Part shown: positions 30,401 through 42,400 of the stretch, in pieces
How the letters are laid out: each line of letters starts with the position of its first letter
How positions within the stretch are numbered: the stretch's first letter is position 1
Notes under the pieces: model-generated
Seen by the model: the letters and a program-made list of their open reading frames with translations, nothing else
Database searches by the model: none
Told to the model about the DNA's origin: nothing
Assembly (NCBI GenBank): GCA_947475065.1
Contig: CANJLB010000010.1
Location: forward strand, 34,081-98,080
Source of the DNA: Opitutia bacterium
GTDB taxonomy: Bacteria > Verrucomicrobiota > Verrucomicrobiia > Opitutales > Opitutaceae
Direction: 5' to 3'
DNA length: 64,000 bases
Program-made: the position numbers and the translations under genes

Positions 30401-33400
30401 GATCGCGATGCGGTTCGTAATACCGGTGGTGACCGTCGCGCTGGCACTCACTCCCCCGCTGATCACAAACGTGCGGGTGCTGAAAGGAACCCGCGTGCCG
30501 ACGCTGGACAGTGAGATCGAAGTCCCTCCACCCCCAAAGGCGTTTGATTGCAGGATGCCATCGGCGGTAAAGTTGACCGTCTTGCCAGTGAGATCGAGGC
30601 TCTGGCCGCTGGAGGAGGAAATCGTAAGGACACCGGCGCCAATATTGAAGACGCTGCTCGCAACAAAACCGTTGGTGTTGGCCAGGCTCAGCGTGCCCAA
30701 GTTAATTGTGGTCACACCCGTGTAACTGTTGGACGAAGTGAAGACGAGCGCTCCGGCCCCCAGCTTAATGATGCCGAAGCTGCCGCCACTCTCACCGAGA
30801 CCTTGCAGGAACGTGACCGCATTGGTGCTGATCGAGCTGGTGATGGGAACAATGCTGGAATTGCTGATGGTGATATTGCGCGTCAGCGGTGTGATCGCCC
30901 CGCTGAAGGTGAGGCCGTTCGAGTTCGTGATGGTGCCAAAGATGAGGTCGCCGGCGAGGGTCACCGGGTTGGTGATCAGGAGCGCGACTCCCCCGCTGCC
31001 CGTGCCCGTCAGTCCGCTGCCGCTGAGATTGTTCATGATCGCCGGGCCGGCGGGATTGCCGACCGTGCCGAGCGTGAGGAGGCCGGAGCCGAGCACGTTG
31101 GCATTGGCGAAGCCCAGCGTAAGGGTGCCGCCTGAATTGACGGTCACGCTCGACGGATTGTACCCGGCACCACGGTAGGTGACTTCGCTCCCGCTGATGT
31201 TCGCCGTGAGCGCATTGGACAGGGTCAGAGTGGTGGGGACGCCGGGGGCCGAGGCTCCGATGCCGGTGATCACCGTGTTGGCCGGAATGCCCGTTGAACT
31301 CGTGGTCAGCGTCATGCCCACAAACAGCACCGCAGTGCTGGTGCTCGAAACCTGGAGGGTGCTGAGTCCAGTGCTGCCCGATGCGGTGCTGGCCGAGATG
31401 AAGGGAGCAAGCGACGTAATGAATTGGGTCGGGCTCGCACTAATGGTGGCAACGAGCGGGGCAGACAGGGTCACGATGCCCGTGGCGAGGCCCGTGACGA
31501 CGGTGCCCGCCGGGATGCCCGCGCTGCTGGTCGTCAGCGTCATCCCCACATAGAGGTTGGTGAGACTCGACACCGAGAGGCTGGTGGCGCCGGCGCTGCC
31601 CGACACGGTCAGGCCACTGACCTGTGACCCGAGGTTGGTGATTCCATTGATGGTGAGGGAACCGGTGAAGTTCTCGATGCCGCGGATATTCGTAAAGCTC
31701 TTCGAACCCGAAATGACCACGTTGTTGGCCCCGGTGAGCTGGTTGTTCCCTTCCAGATTGAATGTGCCATTGCCGCCGCCGATCCGGTAGGTGGAGTCGG
31801 TGATGTTAGGCGTGATCTTATTGTCAAACGTGAACTGGACCGCAGTGGTGCCCGTATTGGCCAAACCCGCCGTGGTGGGGTTGGAAATTGTCACATGAGT
31901 CGCATCCACGAGGCTGGAAACCGTGGTGTTGGCCGCAATTCCGCTGCCGCTAACCAGCATTCCGATCACCATGCTCGTGGTGCTGCTCACGGTCACCGTA
32001 TTGCTGGCCACACTAATGCCGAACGTGAGCGTCCCCAAGCCAGTGCCACTGAGGCTGACCGTGGGGCGGCTGGAAATCGTCAGATGGTTTGCATCCACCA
32101 GGCTGGAAACGGTGGTGTTGCCGGGGATTCCGACCCCGGTTACGGCCATCCCCACCACCAAACCGGTGGTGCTGGTCACGACCACGGCACTGCTGGTGGA
32201 ATCCGTGGTGGAATTGGTCTTGGAGAGTTGAGTGAACGCGGTGCTGGCATTCAGATAGATGCTCGGCTTGCTGTAACTGATGGTCGTACCGGCAAACGCT
32301 CCCAGGCTCACAGCGCCAGCAGTGCCGAAGTTTAAGCTGTCGGTGCTATTTTTGTTCGAGACGATCACACCGGTCGAACTGGGGTGGACAAGGTCGAGGA
32401 AGCTTTGGCTCATGGACGCGGTGAACGCCAGAATGCCCGTGCTGCTGATGCTGACACTCTGCGGAATGTTTGGCAGCGAAGACAGCATGGGGAGCGGCGA
32501 GGAGGTGGTGTTGGTAATGACCAGGGTGCCGGCGAGGATGAAGGTGCCGCCCGTGTAGCTGTTGCTCGCGGTGAGATTCGTGCTGTTAAACGTGGCGGTT
32601 GTCAGACGGTCAACCTTCGTCAACGAGGTGGTGCCGGTGAGAACCGTGCCGGTGTTGGTCACCGTGCCGATCGTGCCCTGTTGCAGGATGATCGACGACG
32701 GCGTCAGCATACCATTGATCAGCGTGCCGTTGTTGACGATGAGCAGGCTGCCCACCACATCTGAGCTGCTGAACGAAATCGTGCTGCTGCCATTGGCGGT
32801 GGTCGGATTGGAAACCGTCACATGGGTCGCATCCACCAGGCTGGCAATGGTCGTGCCGCTGGGAATGCCGGTGCCGGTCACCAACATTCCGACCGCGAGA
32901 GCCGTGCTGTCGGCCACCAGCAAGGAATTGCTACCGCTCGTGGTGGTGACCGTCTGGGGTGTGACGATGAAATTCAAAATGCCGCTGTTGATCGCCAGAT
33001 CGCCGGAATCAAGCAACGTGTTGTTGAGACCGCCGAGCACCAGCGTGCCCGCGCTGACGCGGGTGCCGCCGGTAAAGGTGCTGGCATTGGTCAGCACGAG
33101 GGTGCCCCCGCCACCCAGCTTGTTGAGCGTGCCATCGCCGTTAATGACACCGCCAAGGGTGGCCGTGAGGGCGCTGAATGTGAGACTGCGAAGACCCGAG
33201 AGCGTGATCGCACCCACCGTCTGTGAAAGCGAACCGCTGCCGCCATAGGTGAAGTTGCTGACAATGTCTATTGGATTGGTGATGCTGATGTTGCTGCCCG
33301 TGGCGGTGTTCAGCGTTCCGCCGGCCATGGTGAGCGGACCCGAGCCCAGGGCGTTGTTATCACCCAGCACCAAGGTGCCAGCCACGACCGTCGTGCCACC

Positions 33401-36400
33401 CGTGTAGTTGTTGGTGTTGGCCAGGACGATGGTGCTGGCGGCACCGGACATGGAGACGGAATAGCCGCTGCCGCTGAGGGCGTTGGCCCCGGAGAGCGAG
33501 AGCGTCCCAAACCCACCGCCCAGACGGTAAATCGTGCTCGTACCGCTGAGGGTGAGCGTGCCGCTGTAACTGGTGGTCCCGTCCGTCCCGAGGCTGAGGT
33601 TGGTGAGCACAGGGGAGGCCCCAAAGTCGAGGCTGGCCGGGCTGGAGAAAGTGCCGCTCTCCAAGGCGAACACCGCACCATCGGTTGGCACACTGATGAT
33701 GCTGTTGAGGAAAGCCTGATTCAGCGCCAGCGTGGTGGTGGTCACGGTGGACTTGGCGAACATCGTGATGCCGCCACCACCGCTAACGGTGGGCAGCAAC
33801 GCCTGCGCCGAGGCGAAGACCAGCGTGCCGGCCTTGATGATGGTGCTGCCGAGGTAGGTGTTGGCACCCGACAGCGTGACCGTGGTGCCATTGTCCTTGG
33901 TCAGCCCGCTCAGCGAGCCACTGGACCCCGCGAGGTTGGCCGAGATCAGGCCGCTGAGCACGGAGTAGCTGGTGCTGGTGAGAACGCCGGTTGTGCTCGT
34001 AATATTGCCGTTCAGGAGCGAAACCACCCCGGTGGGGGTGCTGATTGAGTTGATATCGAGCGTGCTGCCACCGTCCACGGTGAGATTGCCCCCCGTGGGC
34101 AGGGCACCGGACGCGCCAATGGTCAGCAATCCGCCGCCCGTGATGGAAATGTCGCCGATGAGGTGGTTGGTAACGGACAGAGTGACCGTGCTACCTGACG
34201 TCTTTCTGAAAATGCCGCTGCCGGTGAGCGCGGCGTTGACCACACCCGACTGCAGAACGTAAGAGGTCGCGACGAGCTGTCCGGTGGTCCCGGCGATAAC
34301 ACCGTTGTTGGTGAGGGTGAAGGCCGCGACCGACAGCGAGGTCGAGCCGAGATCCAGCGTGGCGGCGTTGACAATCAACGCACCGGTGCCCAAGGCCCCA
34401 CTATCGGCCACAAACAGGGATCCACCGTTGACGGCCGTGCCACCGGTGTAGCTGTTGGAGGCCATGAGGGCGACCACGCCCGTCGTGCCGCTGACGACCA
34501 AGGAGTTCGTCCCGGTGAGAGTGTTTTGGTTGCTCACGGAAAGCGTGCCCGCGCCACCGCCCAACCGGTAGGTCCCCAATCCAGGGGTGAGCGCACCCGT
34601 GAAGCCAATGGTTTCGGCGTTTGCGCCCAAGCTGACCTGCCCGGCATTGCTAAAGTCCAGCGAGGCGCTCGTGTTCTGTGTGAGCAGCACGGCACCGCCC
34701 GAGGTGTTGTCAAGCTGGTTGAGGGAGGACTGGTTGAAGGTGAAGTTCGCCACCTGCGAAGCACCGCTGGTGACCACGACGGATCCGTTGCCCGACGACG
34801 AGGCCGTGTTCAACTGGAGCGTGCCGCCGGTGACAAAAACGCCACCCGTGAAGGTATTGTTGGCGCTGTTCAGGATGACCGTGCTGGTGGTGCCCGAAAT
34901 AATCAACGAAGTCACGCCACCGACATCAGGCAGATCAGACAGGACGAGCAAGGTGCCGCCGCCGCCGCCCAACCGATAGGTGTTGCCGAAGGGTATGATG
35001 GTGCCGCTATAGCTGACCTGACCGCCAAATGCACCCAAACTAATGGGACCGATAACACTGAAGTTGTAGTTGGTGGCACTCGTCAGACCGGCGCCGAGCG
35101 CCACGGTCCCAAGCGACTGCCCCGTGATCTCCTGCAGAAACGCCTGGTTGGGCACAAAGCCCAGACCGAGCACCGCACCGCCGGCAACATTGATGCTGCT
35201 GGCCACGCTCGGCACCACATCGGCGGCGGGGAAGACAAGCAGACCCCGGTTCACCTTCGTTCCGCCAGTGTATGTGTTGACCGCAGAAATCGTGCCCGTC
35301 CCGGTGGTGTTCTTCAGCAACGCGCCAGGGCCGCCCAGGATGGCACCGATGAGGCCGGTTTGCAGGACGAAATTGGCGTTGTTGCCCGTGACCACACCGG
35401 TGCTGCCCGTCAGCGTCCCGCCGAACACGGTCAGCGCTCCAAACAACTGGTTGGTCGCGCCGATGTCGAGCACCCCACCATTGACGTTCACGCTTCCCAA
35501 GGGAAAGAGCCGGTTGTTTGCGCTCAGCCGCAGCGTGCCGTTCTCCACGATGGTTCCGCCGCTGTAGGTGTTGCTGCCGCTCAGCACCAAGGTGCCGTTG
35601 CCGTTTTTGGTCAGGCTGGTTCCCGCCCCGCCAATGCCCGATGCAATCGTGAGGGTGCCGGCACTCACTGAAACCGTCGTATTCGCTGCCAGGGCGGTGA
35701 TGGCTCCGGAGAGCGTCAGATCAGCCGTGCCCAGGAACGTAAAGGTGCTGTTGGAGAAATTGACCGGGTTGGTAAGCGTCATGTTGCCACCGACGTCCAG
35801 GGCCGCACCCGTGGAGACGCTCAGCGTGCTGCTGCCCAACGCCGCCGCATTGGTGAGCACGAGGGTGCCGGCACTCAGGGTGGTGGTGCCGGTAAACACA
35901 TTGGTCCCGCTGAGGGTGACGGTGCCGGCCGTTGATTTGAGGGCACCACTGCTGCCGCCCAGAATGGCCGACACCGTGCCGCTTTGCAGCGCATAGGGGT
36001 TGATGGCCGAGAACACCCCCGTGCTGCCGGTGACCAATCCGCCCGCCACTGTCAAAGTGTCCAGCGCCTGATTAAACGTCGCAATGTCCAAGGTCGCACC
36101 CGTGCTCACGCTGATCGTGCCATTGGCCGGCAGCCGGTTGGCGTCCGTCAGCATTAGCGTGCCGTCCGCGACCATTAACGGCGTGGTGAACGTGGCGGAG
36201 GTCGCGGCCACACTGCCGGTCGTGCCGAGGGTGCCAAAGGTATTTTGCGACAAGGTGACGGTATTGGTCCCGCTGTTCACCGCCAGAATCGAGGAGCCGA
36301 GCGGAAACGGGCTGCCGGAGAATGACAGAGTCACGCCCGACAACGCGGCCACGCTCAGCTGGGAAAGGGAGACGGTGGTGCCGTTGTTAATGCCCGTGAT

Positions 36401-39400
36401 AATCGTTCCGGCGGGAATCGGATTGCCCGAATAGGTGACCGTGAGGGAGGTCCCGTTCGCAGTCGGCACTTTGGAGAGGACGATGGTGTTGCCGGCAATC
36501 AGCGCACTGATCGTCGTGCCGGCCGGAATCCCGGTGCCCGTTACCGTCATGCCGATAAAGAGACTGGTGGTGGGCGTTACCACCACATTGGTTGACCCCG
36601 CCAGGAAGGTGGACGACAGAGAGGTGGTGAGGTTTCCGAAGACGGCCATGCCGGCAAACAGATTGGTGGTGCTGGACACCGTGGTCACCGCCGGGCTCGT
36701 GCTGACGGTCGAGCTGGAGGAAGTGATGGTGACCGGGTTAAACGCGACTGTCATGCCCGGGACCAAGCCTGTCGTGCTGGACAAGGTGAGAACCGGGCTG
36801 TTGGGTGAAACCGTGTAGGTGGTGGCCGACAAACCGGCAGGCAAGGCGCCGCCCAGTTTCAGCACTCCCGCCCCGAGCTTGACGAAACTGAAGCCAGTGC
36901 CGCTGAACGCTTGGGTTACCGAACCCATGGACAGGGTGCCGCTGCTCACCGTAATGGTGCGGCTGGCCAGCAGCGGCGAGACCGTCCCGGTCAGGTTCAG
37001 CGTGCCCGGCCCGAAAAACGTGAAGTCAACCGCCCCAAAATCCACGGCATTGGCCACCGTCGTGTTCCCGGCTGCGCCCAAGGAGCCACCGCCACTGATC
37101 AGCAGGCTTCCGGTCGAACCAATGGCTGAATCGTTGGCCAGGACCAGCGTTCCGCCCGAACCGGCGGTGGTGTTGCCGGCATAGGTGTTGGCTCCGGAGA
37201 GTGTGACCGTGCCCGTCCCGCTGCGGCTCACCCCACTGGTGCCACCCAAAATCGCGGTCACGGTGCCGTTGCTCAGCGAGAAATTGGCCGCGCCCGTGGT
37301 CAGCACGCCCGTGCTGCTGCTGATGGTGCCGCCCGTGAGCGTCACGCTGCTGAAGGTGGCGCTAAAGGCGCCCAGATCCAACGTGCCACCGTTGACCGCA
37401 ACCGCCCCGCTGCCGAGGGCCGTCGCACTGCCCAGCTGGATATTGCCGGCGTTCAGCGTGGTCCCGCCGGTATAGGTATTGTTGGCGGTCAGCACCAAGG
37501 TGCCCGTGCCACCCTTCGTGAGGCTGGCCGCACCAGTGCCAACGCGCGCGTTGATGGTAAGCGTGCCCGTGCCAGTCTGCTGGACGATCAGTTCACCCGT
37601 GCCGGTCGCACCTGCGCCAATCAAACCGGGGCTGCCACCGGTGTCGGAAATGGTATAGTTGCTAGCACCGTTCAGCAATAGGCCGCTCACGGTTAGGGTG
37701 GATCCCAACAGATCCAATGATCCCGCGGCATTGAGGGTGAGGGTGTTGATGCCTTCGCTGGCGGTTAGCTGCACCGTTTCCGCCGTGACAAAATTACCGG
37801 TGGCGGCATCGCTGCCGTCAAACGCCGCCGTTCCCTGTGAACTGAGGCGCACCACGCGGCCCGCGGACTGGGTGGTGGTGGCAAAGCCGGTGTTCGCGCC
37901 ATCGGTCACCGTCGTAAACAACACGACGCCATTGGTTGCCGCCGTAGGGCTGGATGTCAGGGTGGCAGAACCCGACAACGTGACATTAAGGGTGGCATTG
38001 CCCGCCCGCGTCCACGTGTTGCCCAGCGTGAGAGCCGTGCCGCCGCCGCCGGAGTCATTGATCACCAAGGAATTTTCTCCCGTGTTGATGCTGAGGTTGC
38101 CCAAAATCTGACCCGAAGTGGAAGGAGTGGACGTGCCGAGCACGACCAACCTGGCCCCATTCGACACATTGAGGGCGTCGCCCGAGACCAACACGTTGTT
38201 CCGATTCGTCGTGAGATCCAGCACCAGCGTTCCGTTGTTCACACTCGTGGCTCCGGTATAGGTGTTGAGCCCGGAAAGCGTGGAAGTGCCGCTGCCCGTC
38301 TTGGCGAGGGTGCCGCTGCCGGCCAGACGCGCGCTGATGGAGCCGCTTTGCACGGTGTAGGACGAACCGGTGAGAACACCGGTCGTGCTGCTGATGCTGC
38401 CGCTGACCAGCGTGACCGCGCCAGCCGTGGAGTTGAACGCATCGAGGTTTAGGCTGCCGCCATCGACCGTGACCGCCCCGGTCGTCGGCAACACATTGCT
38501 TGCGTTTAGCTGCAGGATGCCAGCCTTGACCACGGTTCCGCCAGTATAGATGGCGGGCACTGACAACGTGACGGTGCCAGCGCCGCTCTTGGTGAGCACC
38601 GTGGAGCTGCCGCCCCCAAGAATGGCATTGATCGTGCCGCCTTGCACATTGAAAGCAGTCGCACTAAGGGACCCCGTGAGACCGGTGATGCTGCCGCTGG
38701 TGAGCGACACCACTCCGGCCGATACGCTCACGCTCCCAATGTTCAGGACGCCGCCACTGATCGTGACCGCCCCGTTTGCCACCAACGCATTGGTGACCCC
38801 GAGCACCAGCGTGCCGCTGTTGATCTGGGTGCCACCGGTGTAGGTGTTGACCCTGCCCAACGTCACGATCCCCGTGCCACTATTCTTGGTCAGCGCGCCC
38901 GGACCGGCAAGCGTGACGCTGACCGTGCCATTTTGGACATTATAGGAATCGGCCGTCAGGACACTGTTGACCGCCGAGATCGCACCGGTCGCATTGACAA
39001 TGGAATTGAACCCACCAACCGGAGCCTGCACCGGAGGCGTCGCGACAATGCCATCCACAATGCTGCCGTTGATCAGCGTGAGCGCGCCGATTTTTTCCGT
39101 GCCCGTCCCGTTAAAGACCACCAGCGTCTGGTTGGTCAGCGCACCCAGCGCGGGGCTCGAGAGGGTGAACGTCGTGGCCGTGATTTGACCTGAAATGGAT
39201 GTTCCGGGCGCGAAACTGTTATTATTGGAGAGAATCATGCCGACAGAAGTAAAGGCACCGCTGGTACCCAAAACCAAGACGGTGGGGAAGACGGCGCCGG
39301 GAGAGGCGTTGGTGACCGTCAAAATATTGCTGCCGTTTGCAATCGTGACACCCAGCCCCACCATGCTGACGCTCATCCCGACCGCCAGCGCACCACCATT

Positions 39401-42400
39401 GATCGTGACCGGACCCGAATCCGGGAGCGTATTAATGCCACCGCCCAGTTGCAGCGTGCCGCTATTGACAAAGGTGCCGCCGCTGAAGCTGCTGGAGCGG
39501 ATCAGCGTCACCGTTCCCGTCCCATTCTTGATGAGCGCGCCTCTCCCGGTGTCAATCGGGCCGGTCAGCGTCGTCGAGCCACCGCCATTGAAGGTCAGGT
39601 CGAGGTTGGCCCCGGTGAGGGCGTTGGGATTGCTGAGCAGGAGCGTCGAGCCACCATCGCTCGCGATCGTCGCGTTTTCAGTCAAAATCACCTGACTGTT
39701 GATCGAATTGGCCCCGCTGATATTTTGGATCGCGCCGGACGTGCCGAACGCACCCTGGCCGGCTACATAAATTGCGGCTTCCGGGACGTTGAGATTGTTA
39801 TTGGCCTGGCTGAGGCCAACCCCACCTTGGACCTGCAGGGTGGCACCCGCATTGACCTGGGTGTAGCTGACCAAGGAATTGCCGGCCACCCCCAGCGCAT
39901 TGTTGTTCTGAACATTGAGCACACCGGCGTTCACCGTAATGATGCCAGCATAGGTGCCCGCGTTACCGAGCACCGGAAACGAAATTTGCTGTGTGTTGTT
40001 GCCGGAGAGAACCAGGACGCCGACCCCGTTTTTATTGAGATTGCCGGCATTGGCGATATTTTGCCATGCCCCCAGCAAGGAGCCTGAAATCGTCACGGTA
40101 TTGCCCGCGGCGACATCAATGGTATTGGCGATGCCACCCAGCATAAAATTGCGGTTATTGTTGCCCGCCCCGCCGTTGTTGAAGCCAAAGGTGCCATTGA
40201 CCCGCAACGTGGCATCAGCCATATAGACATAGGACGTGGTGCTCGTGGAGGTCGGCGCCGAAGCCAGACCAAGGTTCACATTTTTGGTGATGATCGTGGT
40301 GCCGGCGGTCAGCCAGGTGAATCCCGTGTAGGCATTGTTGCCGGTCAAAATCACGGTGCCCGCACCGCCTTTGACGAAACCGGTCCGGAGTGCCGCGCTG
40401 CTGTCCGTGATCGTCGAGGCGAGGGTAAGGGTGCCGAGCGGGTCATTTTGGATCACCACCAGCTCGGACGGCGCCGCAATCGAAGGCGCCGTCAGGAGGT
40501 TGGAGTTATAGATGAAAGCATTGTTTTCGTTGCTGGTGATCGTGCCACCGTTGATGGTGATGCTGGCGGCACCGGCACCCGCCGTCACCAGAATGCCACC
40601 CGTGGCGATGCCCAGGCCGCCGGTAATCGAAACCGTATAGGTGCCAGGGGTGTTCACGCGGATGGAGTTCACCGTCTGGTTGTTCGGCGAGGACAGACCG
40701 GCCGCCATATTGACGTCCACCCCCGGGAGGAAGGCGGAGTTGTAACTGCTGTCCGGCAGACCCGTGATGAGCCCGCTGTCACTGGCCGTGCCATTGCCGG
40801 CACTCACCGCCCAGGTCGTGTAATTGTTGACGGTCGCCCAGCCGCCCAAAATGCTCTGTTGTCCGCCGACGTAGTTGGCGTTGGCCGCGTTGATTCGGAC
40901 GCCGTTGCTGTTCGTCAGGGTGTTGAACACCTGCTCGGCATTGATCGCGGCGGTCGTGAGGGCGCCGGCACTATGCGGCAGGCTGATGTCCAGCAGACCG
41001 CCAAAGGAGTGCACAAAGGAAGCGCTGGTCGTCAGATCCACCAGGACGCCGGCGCTGCCCGCCCCACCCGTCCCGGGCGTCGCGACAATGCGGCCGCTGC
41101 CACCCATGATCAGGGCGTAGCCCTGCATGAAGGCCGGGAACCGTTGGTAGTTGAATGCGCTGTCTGCACCGACGACCTGCAACGTGCCGGCCTGAATGCT
41201 GAGGGTGCTGGTGCTGGCAAAGTCATTGTTGAGCAGATTGCTGCTCAGGGCACTGCCCCGGAAACTGAGCCCAAAGCTGCCATCGGCAACGGCCACGGTC
41301 ATGACACCGGCACCAAAGGAGCGTCCCGAGAAAAATTGCGTGCCTGAACCGGTGATGAAATTGAATCCGTTGGCATTGGTGGTCAAACTGGTGGTAATGG
41401 TGCCTGCATAGGTGGCCGTGCTGCCGGTATCACCGAACAAAGCGACGGTTGAGAACGTCTGGGTGGTGGCCAAGACCGTCGCGGTATTGTCGCCGCTGAG
41501 ACTCTTGAAGATCATATTGCGACCCGCCGTCCCGACCGCACTGATATCCAGGGTGGCACCGCTGCCCGGAGAAAAGATCACGTTGTTGTTAAAAATGACA
41601 TTGCTGATGGCATTGCCGCCCACCAGCCGGAGCGTGCCGCCGGCGATATACACATCGCCGCTGATGACGTTATTGTTGTCGTTGTTGAGAAAGAGGGCAC
41701 CTTGTCCGGTTTTCATAATGCCCCCGGCTGTGATGATCTGGCTCGAAATCGAAAGGACGTCGGTCGCCCGATCGGTCCGCACCACAAACATGGTCGCGCT
41801 GTTCGTGCCACCCGTGCTCAGGGTGCCACCGCTGATGGAGGCCGTGCCGCCCAACAGGGAGGACGCCACGTTCGTCACGGACGACTTGATCAAACCGCCG
41901 CCGGTCAGCACCAGCGTATTGTTCGCGGCGATGGTGAAGGTGGTGTTGTTGATGGCGAGGTTGAGCGTGGGGATCGAAAGATTGGTCTGGCCGGTCACGC
42001 CGGAATTGATTAATTTGACATTTTGGCCGCCCACCGCACCGAGGGTCGTAATCGTGCTGGCGAAGCTGACCTGGCTGAAGCCCAAATCAATGCCATAGAC
42101 GGGAGCACGGACAAAAGAAGTCGTGGACGAAATCGTGTCATAATAGGCAAAGTCACTGGCCAGATTATCACCCACGGCGCCAAAGGACGCATTAAAATAG
42201 GTCCCCACATCAATCATCCCTTCCCCCTGGCCGGTGAGCACAATGCGATTGGAGCCGGTGGCCGTCCCTGCACTCACCGGAATGGCAAATTGGCCGCCAC
42301 CAATGAAAAAGGTCCGGCTCACACCCACGGGGCGCAAACCAATATTGGGCACCGTGATCGAAATGGGGCCGCTGGTGCTGCTCGTCCGGGTGGAAGATAT

